The notes under the pieces are model-generated. The model was not told the DNA's origin and made no database searches. It saw only the letters and a program-made list of their open reading frames with translations. A program made the position numbers and the translations under genes. DNA of 30,081 nt from a virus. Position 1 is the stretch's first letter, and each line of letters starts with the position of its first letter. Positions 1-7,525 of the stretch are shown here, in pieces. The stretch is from positions 1 through 30,081 of IMG/VR virus record IMGVR_UViG_3300031525_000574; one strand, 5' to 3'.

Positions 1-101
1 AATCTCGATCCAGGAATAGGATTTTGCGCTGGCGTGAATAGCAGCGTGTGGACGCGCTCACCCCCACAAACCACGCAGCGCCGATCTCCAATCACGTGCA
101 C
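1..101 (-). CDS. Partial small zinc-ribbon-like protein, runs off left edge
   Basis: Read on the minus strand from a GTG at 101, the frame stays open to the window edge. It encodes a peptide starting V-H-V-I-G-D-R-R with a C-V-V-C motif at about residues 9-12, which suggests one half of a zinc knuckle. A strong purine-rich ribosome site (GAGGGAGGG) lies just upstream and is part of the distal end of the R repeat at 108-196. The C-terminus lies outside the window. Like other minus-strand cargo genes here, it starts at the box A end of an R repeat and runs away from the structural gene. Function is unknown. Confidence 0.45.
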   Translation of the reverse strand, partial: MHVIGDRRCVVCGGERVHTLLFTPAQNPIPGSR

Positions 102-107
102 CAGCCC

Positions 108-196
108 TCCCTCTCTACACAAACATCCGCACAACAATTCTATCGCCGATGAGCGGCCTCGTGCAGCGCGCGATTGACGCGCCGCAAAGCCCCAAA
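108..196 (+). repeat. R repeat copy, plus orientation, leader of the tail tube gene
   Basis: It matches the family from a CTCTCTACAC box A variant to CGCAAAGCCCCAAA (box D), with GCGCGATTGACGCG between. It shares the GATGAGCGGC variant of the middle box with the copy at 1661-1748, so these two form a subfamily. It ends about 30 nt before the start codon at 227. Confidence 0.7.
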
Positions 197-226
197 CTAA
201 AAGATTTTCAAAAGGATTAACTACCC

Positions 227-1288
227 ATGCCCCAATTCAACTCCCCTCGCTTTGAACGTTTTCTCATCCAAGCCCAGACAGGCGGCGTCGGACTCATCAA
301 CAACTCGGCCGGAACGTGGACGCCCGCCGGAGCGCAGGTGATCCGCGTCAACGACGGGTCGACAAGCGTGCTGCCCGTCGTGCAACTAATCGATCAGGAC
401 TGGAAGACTGGCGCACGATCCGCCGTTGCCGGAATCAGCGGACGCAAGAACGCACGGTTCACCATCAACAACTTTCCCGTTATTCCTTCGGGAACCGCGG
501 GCACGGCCTGCGATATGGATACGTTGCTCGCAGGCATCTTCGGACAGCCAGGCGTTGTCGCCGCCGGCACAAGCGTCACGTATTCGTTCTCCGATAATAC
601 GTTCGTTCCGATCACGCTCGTCAAATTCCAACATCTGTTGCCAACGCTTACACAGCGCATCATGGGCGGCGCAACCGTTGAGCAGGCCAGTTTTACGTTC
701 AACCAAAACACGTTTATGTGTTCGTTTTCGGGCGGCGGATTCTACGTCATCGACAACGACAACTTCGCCAACGAGGATTCCACCGGCAAGATGGGGCTTT
801 CGACGTTCCCGCTCGAAACGCAGCTCGGCGTCGGGAACACCACCGTACACGGCGCGATCCTGACAGGCTTCGCCGGCTCCGCTACTTTCGCGGGAACGCT
901 GATGACGACAATTACCGCACCAATCATCAGCATGAGCTGCACGGTAAAAACCGGCAACATTCTCTATACCGACCCATTTGGCACGGTGTATCCCTCCATC
1001 CAGGGAGGCGGCCTACGTAAAATTACGTTAGCGGTCGAGTTCATGGATACCGATTCCGCCGCCCTGATCACGCTCAAGAACAACGCCAAATCGAAAGTGC
1101 CGTTCAACGTCTCGGTCACGATTGGAACGGTGGCCGGCTCGATTATGACGTTCGCAATCAATCAGGTGCAGATCGAAATCCCGGCCATGACCGACGACAC
1201 GGCGCGAGTCAAGACTGCGTTTGCGGAGTCGGAGGCGCACGCAACAGTGCCTGGAAATGTGGATGACTTTAGTATTGTGATGACTTAG
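227..1288 (+). CDS. Major tail tube protein
   Basis: 353 residues. The protein is beta-rich and Gly/Thr/Ser-rich with no signal peptide or membrane segment, as expected of a siphovirus tail tube subunit that polymerises around the tape measure. Assignment rests on composition, length and position: it lies directly upstream of the tail chaperone pair and the tape measure gene, where the tube gene sits in lambda-like phages. The C-terminal third (a stretch with MDTDSAALITLKNNAKSK) resembles the central beta-sheet part of tube proteins. AAGGA lies about 10 nt upstream of ATG 227. The stop codon TAG at 1286-1288 abuts the R repeat. A different structural role, such as a second tube or decoration protein, cannot be excluded. 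Confidence 0.72.
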   Translation: MPQFNSPRFERFLIQAQTGGVGLINNSAGTWTPAGAQVIRVNDGSTSVLPVVQLIDQDWKTGARSAVAGISGRKNARFTINNFPVIPSGTAGTACDMDTLLAGIFGQPGVVAAGTSVTYSFSDNTFVPITLVKFQHLLPTLTQRIMGGATVEQASFTFNQNTFMCSFSGGGFYVIDNDNFANEDSTGKMGLSTFPLETQLGVGNTTVHGAILTGFAGSATFAGTLMTTITAPIISMSCTVKTGNILYTDPFGTVYPSIQGGGLRKITLAVEFMDTDSAALITLKNNAKSKVPFNVSVTIGTVAGSIMTFAINQVQIEIPAMTDDTARVKTAFAESEAHATVPGNVDDFSIVMT

Positions 1289-1655
1289 CCTTTTGGGGCT
1301 TCGTCGCGTTCAGGCTCTTTCGTAGTCGTGATGATTTAATGTCAGGGCTACTTTTTAGGGCGTCATGGTTGAGCTGGGCTCGTTCTCGAAGGCGGCGGGT
1401 GTTCACATTAGCCCGCTCCAGTTGCTTAATTGCAGCATAGGGAATCTGTTGGTTGCCCCAAGCCTCGCCTTCAAATAGTGCTCGAACCAGCGCCGTGTAT
1501 GCCATGTCCGCGCCAGTGAGTTCGCACTCGCCCTTGCACTCGATGCAGTGCGACGAACCGTCGAAATGATCATGCACTTGCGGTTTGAAATTGTAGCCAT
1601 CCAGCCATCCATTGGCGCGAACGCGTGTTTGGCGTTGCTTCTCGATTACAGCCAT
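1269..1655 (-). CDS. Minus-strand cargo gene, hypothetical protein with a Cys motif
   Basis: 128 residues from ATG at 1655. The start was chosen because GAAGAGGGGG lies just upstream on the minus strand; longer upstream starts would run through the R repeat at 1661-1748. The N-terminal half has an H-C-I-E-C-K-G-E-C cluster, possibly metal-binding. The C-terminal half is basic and helical, and its last 15 or so residues are encoded by the R repeat beside the tube gene. It overlaps the 3' end of the tube gene by 20 nt on the opposite strand. I do not recognise the family. It is one of several antisense genes placed between inverted R copies. Confidence 0.5.
   Translation of the reverse strand: MAVIEKQRQTRVRANGWLDGYNFKPQVHDHFDGSSHCIECKGECELTGADMAYTALVRALFEGEAWGNQQIPYAAIKQLERANVNTRRLRERAQLNHDALKSSPDIKSSRLRKSLNATKPQKAKSSQY
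1287..1314 (-). repeat. R repeat copy, minus orientation (box D end only)
   Basis: The sequence just after the tube stop codon, CCTTTTGGGGCTTCGTCGCG, is the reverse complement of box D plus the adjoining box. Similarity fades after about 26 nt, where the minus-strand cargo gene takes over, so this copy is truncated or diverged. Confidence 0.65.
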
Positions 1656-1660
1656 ACTAC

Positions 1661-1748
1661 CCCCTCTTCTACGTAAAAACATGCACAACATTCTACCTCC
1701 GATGAGCGGCCCGGTGTAACCCCGACTGACGCGCCGCGAAGCCCCAAG
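1661..1748 (+). repeat. R repeat copy, plus orientation, leader of the tail chaperone gene
   Basis: It runs from CTTCTACGTAAAAAC to CGCGAAGCCCCAAG. The middle box GATGAGCGGC and a CACAACATTCTA stretch are shared with the copy at 108-196. It ends 4 nt before ATG 1753, leaving no recognisable ribosome binding site. Its box A side carries the ribosome site of the minus-strand gene starting at 1655. Confidence 0.7.
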
Positions 1749-1752
1749 AAAC

Positions 1753-2388
1753 ATGAACATCACCTCAGAGTTACAAGAAACTTCCAAGCTGTACCCAGAC
1801 ATCTCGTACCGCATCCGCCGCTTGAACATGCTCCAGCGAGCGGACATCGACATGCAGACGCTCGCGTTGCGCCAGCGGCAGCGTGAAATCCAATTGGACT
1901 ACCCGGCCTTCACGGACCGCGAGCGCGAGCTGCGGGATCAACTCGCCCTGGCGTACCGGAAGCTCCGCGCTCTGCCGGCGGATGAAGCCGGCCCAGCCAT
2001 CACGGAGATCGAAGAGATCACCCAGGCGACGCGCGAGGCGGCCCCGGAAGGCGCGGAGAAGAGGCGCGCGCTCCTCGACATGGAATTCGAACTGGTGGCA
2101 GTACAATTGAAGCCGTATTTCATCCGCGCCGCGCTCGTTTCCGTAGACGGCCTGACGATCGACGATAAGCCCGTGCCGCTCGCCGGGTTCGTCGAAGCCT
2201 CGCCGCCCGAGCTGGCCGACGAAGTGTATCAATCGATCGAGGCGCACATGCGGCTGTCGGGGGATCAAGCAAAAAACTCGCCATCGCCTTCCACTTCTGG
2301 CGCAGTGGAGGGGGAACGGACGACAAGTACAACTGCGCCGAATGCCGACGCCCCGCCAATACCTATTACATCGGTCGTAACTGCGTGA
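1753..2388 (+). CDS. Tail assembly chaperone, short form (gpG-like)
   Basis: 211 residues, rich in charged helices (many E, R, Q and K in residues 25-110), as seen in tail assembly chaperones that hold the tape measure protein while the tube is built. Position between tube and tape measure genes fits. The strongest evidence is the A AAA AAC slippery heptamer at 2271-2277: a -1 shift there joins the first 175 codons to the downstream frame, the arrangement known for lambda G and G-T. After the shift site the zero-frame product ends in a low-complexity Ser/Thr/Pro tail of about 36 residues, typical of unconstrained sequence past a frameshift site. No clear ribosome binding site; the R repeat ends 4 nt upstream. 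Confidence 0.72.
   Translation: MNITSELQETSKLYPDISYRIRRLNMLQRADIDMQTLALRQRQREIQLDYPAFTDRERELRDQLALAYRKLRALPADEAGPAITEIEEITQATREAAPEGAEKRRALLDMEFELVAVQLKPYFIRAALVSVDGLTIDDKPVPLAGFVEASPPELADEVYQSIEAHMRLSGDQAKNSPSPSTSGAVEGERTTSTTAPNADAPPIPITSVVTA
2271..2277 (+). promoter_or_regulatory. Programmed -1 ribosomal frameshift site (slippery heptamer)
   Basis: The codons GCA AAA AAC contain A AAA AAC, a classic X XXY YYZ slip site. The -1 frame is open from 2277 through 2729 with no stop, passes through the short-form stop, and continues into the reading frame annotated at 2385-2732. The predicted fusion is about 326 residues. Confidence 0.75.
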
Positions 2389-2732
2389 AGTACTACCCGG
2401 CGCTGGTGAATCCGCGCGACCGTGGCAGGATCTGGAAGCCACCGTACAAGACGGAGGCATATTCCCAGGTCGTGAAGGGCAAAACGGAGGTTTCGTATAC
2501 CGTTGAGGACGCCAAATCGCTCGAATGCCCCGTCTCCTGCATTACGCAGAAATCCGCCGATCTGGTGTACCTAATTACGGGGCTAGAGAAATTAAAGGAG
2601 TATGCGGGATCGAGCGCGGGCTTAACTGACCTGACAGGAGCAACATCGGACGCTATCCGATTGATCTGCAACGAAGCCAGTGGAATTGAAAGCGCACGGA
2701 TGGAAGCGCAGGAAAGATATTCACACGTTTAG
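2385..2732 (+). CDS. Tail assembly chaperone, frameshift extension (gpT-like)
   Basis: Starting from GTG 2385, which overlaps the previous stop as GTGA, this gives 115 residues. The same frame is open back to the slip site at 2277, so the natural product is probably the C-terminal part of the chaperone fusion. The added upstream stretch has aromatic and Cys residues (AFHFWRSGG, then Y-N-C-A-E-C) that read as real protein and form a C-x2-C pair with a later Cys, possibly a zinc knuckle. Residues after 2385 include YYPALVNPRDRG and several Cys (CPVSC). The T domain in lambda-type chaperones binds the tube subunit. Independent translation by GTGA coupling is an alternative. Confidence 0.68.
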   Translation: MKYYPALVNPRDRGRIWKPPYKTEAYSQVVKGKTEVSYTVEDAKSLECPVSCITQKSADLVYLITGLEKLKEYAGSSAGLTDLTGATSDAIRLICNEASGIESARMEAQERYSHV

Positions 2733-2735
2733 TCC

Positions 2736-2829
2736 TTTGGGAGCTTCGTCGCGTTCAGGCGCTCACGAACTCTCGATGGCTCTTCAGCTCGTCGGTGTCA
2801 GTCCGCTTCCGCTGGTATAGATGGGTGGC
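2736..2829 (-). repeat. R repeat copy, minus orientation, after the chaperone gene
   Basis: Full-length copy. Its reverse complement reads ACCCATCTATACCAGCGG ... GAGCTGAAGAGCCATCG ... CTGAACGCGACGAAGCTCCC. It begins a few bases after the TAG at 2730-2732. Most of it is also coding for the C-terminus of the minus-strand gene 2755-3180. Confidence 0.75.
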
Positions 2830-3180
2830 TTTGAGTTTGTCGCGCCGGCGCATCTCGCCACGCAGGATGGGGGAAAGGCGACGCCGTCGCACGTCGTTTG
2901 CCTCTGCCTCTGAATCTACCTGGACACCAATAAAGCCAAGCAAGTCATACGCATCTTCTGCGGCAACCGCAGCAGGAAGTTCGAGAGCTATGTCGTAATG
3001 ACCACCCGCGCAATCCTGGTGCGGGGCGCCAAGGGTGACGCCCAGAAGACAACGGCAGGGGTGTGCGAACTCCATTTGGCCATCGGCGTTGAAAGCGTAG
3101 ACTTCACTTAAGCGTTGATCGCTGAATCGCGCAATCCAGTTGCGGATGTCGATCTTCACTTCTTTCAGTTCTGCATTCAT
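2755..3180 (-). CDS. Minus-strand cargo gene, hypothetical protein
   Basis: 141 residues from ATG at 3180. The longer frame starting at 3288 would begin inside the R repeat and translate it, so the shorter start is preferred. The sequence is balanced and protein-like (NWIARFSDQRLSEVYAFNADG; later HPCRCLLGVTLGAPHQDC with three Cys). The C-terminal 25 residues (ATHLYQRKRTDTDELKSHRE) are encoded by the R repeat at 2736-2829. I do not recognise a family. It lies antisense to the structural operon between two inverted R copies, like 1269-1655. Confidence 0.5.
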   Translation of the reverse strand: MNAELKEVKIDIRNWIARFSDQRLSEVYAFNADGQMEFAHPCRCLLGVTLGAPHQDCAGGHYDIALELPAAVAAEDAYDLLGFIGVQVDSEAEANDVRRRRLSPILRGEMRRRDKLKATHLYQRKRTDTDELKSHREFVSA

Positions 3181-3189
3181 ATAGCAAGT

Positions 3190-3296
3190 GTAGCGCCTCT
3201 CAACCAGCAGAACCAGCCCAACACGAATAAGCCGAAGAGCGTCCCAAAGCATCGCGCGACTAACCCAGACCGAACCTCCCAAAAACATCCTGATAT
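3190..3296 (+). repeat. R repeat copy, plus orientation, diverged
   Basis: It aligns along its length (CTCTCAACCAGCAGAA ... GCCGAAGAGC ... CGCGCGACTAACC ... CGAACCTCCCAAAAAC) but is the most diverged plus copy. It ends just before the signal-peptide gene at 3300. Confidence 0.6.
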
Positions 3297-3299
3297 ATC

Positions 3300-3698
3300 A
3301 TGAGAACTATCATCACCAAGCTCTTTTTTCTCCTGTTACCCCTCCCCACGCTCAGCTACGCCCAAACCATTTTAGCCACGGTAACGGGAGCGGACGGAAC
3401 AACCTGCCGGCTAACCAAGCAGCCCTCGACCACGATCTACGCCTCATTCGCCTGCACGTCGAAGGACGGCGACGCGCTGCTGCGAACCGCCGAGGTAAAA
3501 TCTACTTCGAAGGCGACGAGCTACGAGCTGTTTAGCCAAGGCAACGCGCCGATCTCCTTCTGGTGGATCGGCGTGAATCCCACGGCGGCCGTCGCTACGC
3601 TCCCAGGCATCGGCTCTGTTCCGGTCAATGGCATTACCTGGAATGTTGCTCCGGGGAATGGGGCCGCGATGGTGGTGGGTAGTGTGACGTGGCCATAA
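3300..3698 (+). CDS. Secreted small hypothetical protein
   Basis: 132 residues. A clear Sec signal peptide covers about residues 1-22 (Arg and Lys, then a Leu/Phe/Pro-rich core, ending S-Y-A before Gln). The mature part is a small beta-rich domain of about 110 residues with two Cys (about 37 and 52) that could form a disulfide. There is no membrane anchor after the signal. It sits between the tail chaperone and tape measure genes, a slot where phages often carry cargo genes, and is bounded by R repeats. A role in the infected cell envelope (for example blocking superinfection) would fit a secreted phage protein, but this is only inference; the family is not recognised. Confidence 0.6.
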   Translation: MRTIITKLFFLLLPLPTLSYAQTILATVTGADGTTCRLTKQPSTTIYASFACTSKDGDALLRTAEVKSTSKATSYELFSQGNAPISFWWIGVNPTAAVATLPGIGSVPVNGITWNVAPGNGAAMVVGSVTWP

Positions 3699-3756
3699 CA
3701 GCAAAACAGAGCGGGCGAGCGGGAGACGGGGCGAGCGGGCGAAACACCCGAGTGTC

Positions 3757-3848
3757 ACCCATCTCTACGTAAGAAGCATTCCGACATTCAAGCGCTGAAG
3801 AGCCATCCCGTATTCGCGCGATTACCCTAAATCGAAGCTCCCAAAAAC
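3757..3848 (+). repeat. R repeat copy, plus orientation, leader of the tape measure gene
   Basis: Near-consensus copy: ACCCATCTCTACGTAAGAAG ... AAGCGCTGAAGAGCCATCCC ... CGCGCGATTACC ... ATCGAAGCTCCCAAAAAC. It touches ATG 3849. No minus copy is visible after the preceding gene; that place (about 3705-3750) holds a GC-rich stretch with repeated GCGAGCGGG units. Confidence 0.8.
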
Positions 3849-6800
3849 ATGAGCGAACCGTTAGAGTTACGCATACCTGTCATTGTTGACAATGAAACAG
3901 GATTAGAAAACCTCACCCGAGGTACGCTCAAGCAGACGGAAGCTACCAAGGGACTGAATGACGCCGTCGCGGCCAGCGTAAACCCCTTCAACCGCGCACA
4001 TCAAGCGGCCAATGACTTTGCCAAGGACGAGGCGAAGAACGCGGCTAACCGGGAGACGTACTGGGTCGCGACTAAAAAGCAATTCGAGCAGGAGGAAGCC
4101 GCGTGGCGGCGAATGCAGAGCGTACACGAGCAGGCGCTCAAACAAAATACGGCGATGAATCAGCAGTTTGGTTCTTCCGTCCAGCAGTGGATCACCAATC
4201 CCTTGCAGATGGCCGGGCAGGCCGCCGGCAAGTTTGCGGCCGAGTATGGCATGGTCGGCGTGGGCATTCTGGGGGTAGGCACCGCCGCTGCAATGGCGGG
4301 CAAGATGGTGTTCGACCTTACCCGGCAGGTGGGGGCCGCCGCCATTGAATTCCGGAACCTTGCCAGCCGCACCGGGATGAGCGTGGAGGGGGCGCAATTG
4401 GTCTCCCAAACCTCCGGGGTGCTGGGCGTTAATCCTAACGCGATGGTTACGGCCATGCGGACCCTATCGCGGGGATTGGGCGATGTCAGCGGAGAAGGGA
4501 AGAAAGCCAAGGAGGCATTGGAACAGATCGGCATTACGGGCTATCAGGCGTTTCTGCCGATGGATCAGTTGATGCCGCTGATTTTCGATCACCTAAATCA
4601 AGTTGGGAACGCGATGGAGAAAGACAGACTGGCTATCGCGCTGTTCGGACGCGGCGGCCTGGAACTGATGCCGCTCATTGAACAGTTCCGCCAGATGAGT
4701 CTTGCGGTTAGCGCGACGGGAGTCATTATTAACAAGGAAGGCATTAATAATCTGGTCGAATACGAAGAGCACATCCGCCTTCTCGGACTCAGATGGAAGG
4801 GGCTTATTAATATCTTCGCGCAAAAGGCTATTGGCATCGTCGAGCTGAATACAATGCTCTTCAATCCCTTCAAGATGAACGCCGGCACCGCATGGAACGC
4901 CGTTTTCGGCGGGAATGCAGCCCCCCCCAAGCCATTCCAGCCGCAGGGTACCGGGACGCTCACGCAAGACTATGTTACCGCGCAAGGCCGTTCCGACGCG
5001 GCCGACTTCATTCAAACTTACAGCGCGTCCCACGGCAGTCTGGTGGATAGAAATGCCGTGCAGTTGCAGAATTTGGAAAACAAGCGCACGTCCTCCCAGG
5101 AGTCGTACTTCGCCGATCCGACGGGCGCTGGGAAACAACAAGCGTTCATCGATGCCGCCAAAAAAGTAGAGGATTTCAAAGCGTCCGAAGCCGCCGCTAA
5201 AACCGCCACGGAAGCCGAGAAAAAGCTGGCCGAGGCGCGCAAGAAGGTAGCCGAATGGACCGAGCGTTCCATCATGGCGGAAGACAAGGCTGGCGCGGCA
5301 ACGCCGGCGCAACGCCTCGCCGGCGAGACAGCCGCCACCCAAGCCGAGCGCATAGCGCGAATGAAAGAATTCGATCCCGCAATGATGGCGGCCAATCCAG
5401 ATCTGGGAGCGGGAATCAATCAGGCCGCTGCCAATCAACAGGCTGCCAACGTCAAAAAGTATCAGGCCGAAGTCGCCAAGAATGCCCTGGAACTCGCGGA
5501 AGCCCTGGAACGCGCGACGATCGCCGTCGATACAAGCTACCGCTCCACCGTCGATACGTCGCTGAGACGAACCGAAAAGCTCGACGACGATCCGGTCACA
5601 CGGATGCTGATGGCCACCATGCCGCAACTTCCGGCTGGCATGACGACCCCGCAGATTATTCAGCGAAATCAGATGACCGCCGGCTCGGCCCTGAATATCG
5701 CCAAATTGGGCCAAACGGCAGGCGGCAAGGCCGCCCTCACGCAATCGACCGACGATGCCACGGCGCAGCAGAGCTATGATCTGCAGATCAAGTACAACAA
5801 TCTGGTGCTCTCTAAACAGGCGGCCGAAGTCGCCAACGAAATCGCGCTCAACGTAATGATCGAAAAGAAGTACGCCAATGAGCTGCGCTACGAAGAGGAA
5901 ATGGCAGCCCTCCGGGAAGCGCAGATGAAAGCGTTCGAGTCGAAATCCGTGGAGCTGTTCCACGCCCTATTAAGCGGACACGGCGCGCAATTCGGGCGTT
6001 CGCTCGGCATGGGCATGGCCGACAAGGTAGTCGGTAACGCGGCGGGCATGGCGTTCAGTTCGCTCAATCTCGGCGGCAAGGTGCCGCAATTGCCAGGGTT
6101 TCTGGGGGCGCTGACGAAGGGCACGCCATTCAGTACCGGCATCACTAACGATCCGGTGGTCTCCTCCAACGTCGCCAACACCGCCGCGACTATCGCCAAC
6201 ACCAACGGATTGGCGCAACTCAATGCCAGTGTAGGAGGGCCCAGCATACCGGGCACATCGGCGACCGCGCCTGACAGCAATTCGCTGCTCGGCTTACTCG
6301 GAGGCATTCCGGGCCAAGGCCCCAGCACGTCCACCATTGCGTCCAATCCCTTTGCCCTGGTAGGCGGCTTGATGAACGGACTCGGCGGAGGCGTGGCATC
6401 GGGAACGGCCTCCAATCCGTGGGGATCGGTGGCATCTGCCCTCGGGCTGGCCGCCGGCGGGGGCGCGGCGGCGGGTACGGCGGCGGCCAACCCGTTCGGA
6501 GTATTTGGGGGGCTCACCAACGGACTCGGCGGAACAGTCAGCCCCGCCGCGATGACAGCTCGGCTATCTACTCCGGCTGGCAGCAGCAGTACTACTAATT
6601 TCGGCACCGGCTTCGCTAATCCGTTTAACCAGATCTTCGGCGGTTCCGAGTCAACCGGATCGGGCTCAGCCACTACCAACGCTGCCACCGGAATCGCCGG
6701 AGATTTTGGCGCCGGTGTAGCCGTAGCGGGAGCCGGCTTCGGCGTCTATCAGGGCGTCAAGTCTTTCATGAAGGGCGGCGCGCAAGGCGCGCTCTCCGGC

Positions 6801-7319
6801 GTGGGCGATATTACGGGCGCGGCGGCCATGCTCGATCCCGAACCGATCAGCAAGGCGATCCTGATGGGGGTATCCATGCTCACCGAGTTTACCGCTGCCA
6901 TCTTCGGCGATCCCAAGGTGAATCGCGCCAACGCCATTGCGAATGATTTGAAATTCTCGCAATTCCTGGCACCCGTCGCCCAGAACGTCACCATGGATAC
7001 CTCCGGGCACTACGCCGATACGAACTTTCTGGGTCAAGCGCGCTCTTCCAATCTGTCGCCGTATCCCGTAACGCAAAAACCGTATTTCGATCTGAATAAC
7101 AATGTGATTGTTCCGGGACGGACGCTCAATCAATTCGGGCCGCCGGTAGGGCCACAGAGTGCGCCGCCTCCAGCGCCGGTAACGATCATGGCAATGGATT
7201 CGCAATCATTCCAGGATTGGGGGGTGAGGAATGCGGATGCGTTTGAACATGTAATGACCAATGTCGTACAACGAGCAGCAGGGAATTTCGTAAGTGCTGC
7301 ACGAAATCAATTAGGCTAG
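3849..7319 (+). CDS. Tail tape measure protein
   Basis: 1156 residues, by length and position the protein that sets tail length and is threaded into the tube lumen. About residues 120-165 hold hydrophobic Gly/Ala-rich segments. Residues around 175-235 (LASRTGMSVEGAQLVSQTSG, then LGVNPNAMVTAMRTLSRGLG) match the conserved tape measure domain of lambda gpH-like proteins as I know it. Residues about 430-650 are predicted helical and coiled coil (Ala/Glu/Lys-rich). Residues about 760-950 contain imperfect Gly/Ala/Ser repeats built on NPF-x-GGL-x-NGLGG. Hydrophobic Gly/Ala segments recur near 960-1040. The start is ATG 3849 directly after the R repeat, with no clear Shine-Dalgarno sequence; the TAG stop overlaps the next R copy. 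Confidence 0.9.
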   Translation: MSEPLELRIPVIVDNETGLENLTRGTLKQTEATKGLNDAVAASVNPFNRAHQAANDFAKDEAKNAANRETYWVATKKQFEQEEAAWRRMQSVHEQALKQNTAMNQQFGSSVQQWITNPLQMAGQAAGKFAAEYGMVGVGILGVGTAAAMAGKMVFDLTRQVGAAAIEFRNLASRTGMSVEGAQLVSQTSGVLGVNPNAMVTAMRTLSRGLGDVSGEGKKAKEALEQIGITGYQAFLPMDQLMPLIFDHLNQVGNAMEKDRLAIALFGRGGLELMPLIEQFRQMSLAVSATGVIINKEGINNLVEYEEHIRLLGLRWKGLINIFAQKAIGIVELNTMLFNPFKMNAGTAWNAVFGGNAAPPKPFQPQGTGTLTQDYVTAQGRSDAADFIQTYSASHGSLVDRNAVQLQNLENKRTSSQESYFADPTGAGKQQAFIDAAKKVEDFKASEAAAKTATEAEKKLAEARKKVAEWTERSIMAEDKAGAATPAQRLAGETAATQAERIARMKEFDPAMMAANPDLGAGINQAAANQQAANVKKYQAEVAKNALELAEALERATIAVDTSYRSTVDTSLRRTEKLDDDPVTRMLMATMPQLPAGMTTPQIIQRNQMTAGSALNIAKLGQTAGGKAALTQSTDDATAQQSYDLQIKYNNLVLSKQAAEVANEIALNVMIEKKYANELRYEEEMAALREAQMKAFESKSVELFHALLSGHGAQFGRSLGMGMADKVVGNAAGMAFSSLNLGGKVPQLPGFLGALTKGTPFSTGITNDPVVSSNVANTAATIANTNGLAQLNASVGGPSIPGTSATAPDSNSLLGLLGGIPGQGPSTSTIASNPFALVGGLMNGLGGGVASGTASNPWGSVASALGLAAGGGAAAGTAAANPFGVFGGLTNGLGGTVSPAAMTARLSTPAGSSSTTNFGTGFANPFNQIFGGSESTGSGSATTNAATGIAGDFGAGVAVAGAGFGVYQGVKSFMKGGAQGALSGVGDITGAAAMLDPEPISKAILMGVSMLTEFTAAIFGDPKVNRANAIANDLKFSQFLAPVAQNVTMDTSGHYADTNFLGQARSSNLSPYPVTQKPYFDLNNNVIVPGRTLNQFGPPVGPQSAPPPAPVTIMAMDSQSFQDWGVRNADAFEHVMTNVVQRAAGNFVSAARNQLG

Positions 7320-7416
7320 TGCTTTGTGAGCTTCGATGCGGTATCACTCTTGCGTTGCACGGCATGACTGAGCGATTACCTGCGGGTGTCACGCTGTTTC
7401 TTGCGTAGAGATGGGT
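7317..7416 (-). repeat. R repeat copy, minus orientation, after the tape measure gene
   Basis: Full-length copy whose reverse complement starts ACCCATCTCTACGCAAGAA and ends CGCATCGAAGCTCACAAAGC. It begins at the tape measure stop codon. Together with 7437-7519 it makes an inverted pair with only about 20 nt between, so this intergenic region is R(minus)-R(plus) without cargo. Confidence 0.8.
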
Positions 7417-7436
7417 TACACCGGAACACGACGCCC

Positions 7437-7519
7437 GCAAAACGCTGACTGACACTAACGCGCTGAAGAGACATGCCGTGTAAGTGAACGGCTGAACGCT
7501 CGAAGCTCCCAAGAGGCTA
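7437..7519 (+). repeat. R repeat copy, plus orientation, leader of the distal tail gene
   Basis: It lacks box A but carries AAAACGCTGACTGACAC, GCGCTGAAGAGACATGCCGT, GGCTGAACGCTCGAAGCTCC and AAGAGGCTA. The last bases match the reversed start of the copies after the tube and 22 kb genes (TAGCCTTTTG), which suggests the repeat end extends to GGCTA. Confidence 0.75.
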
Positions 7520-7525
7520 ATTATT

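Noticed and set aside
3705-3750. GCGAGCGGG-type repeats as a regulatory site
   Set aside because: Short, GC-rich and imperfect, with no matching copy elsewhere; nothing specific can be said.
4593-5963. 456-residue minus-strand ORF opposite the tape measure gene
   Set aside because: Composition (many Gly, Arg, Phe and Leu without domain pattern) fits an antisense shadow, and it overlaps clear tape measure coding sequence.
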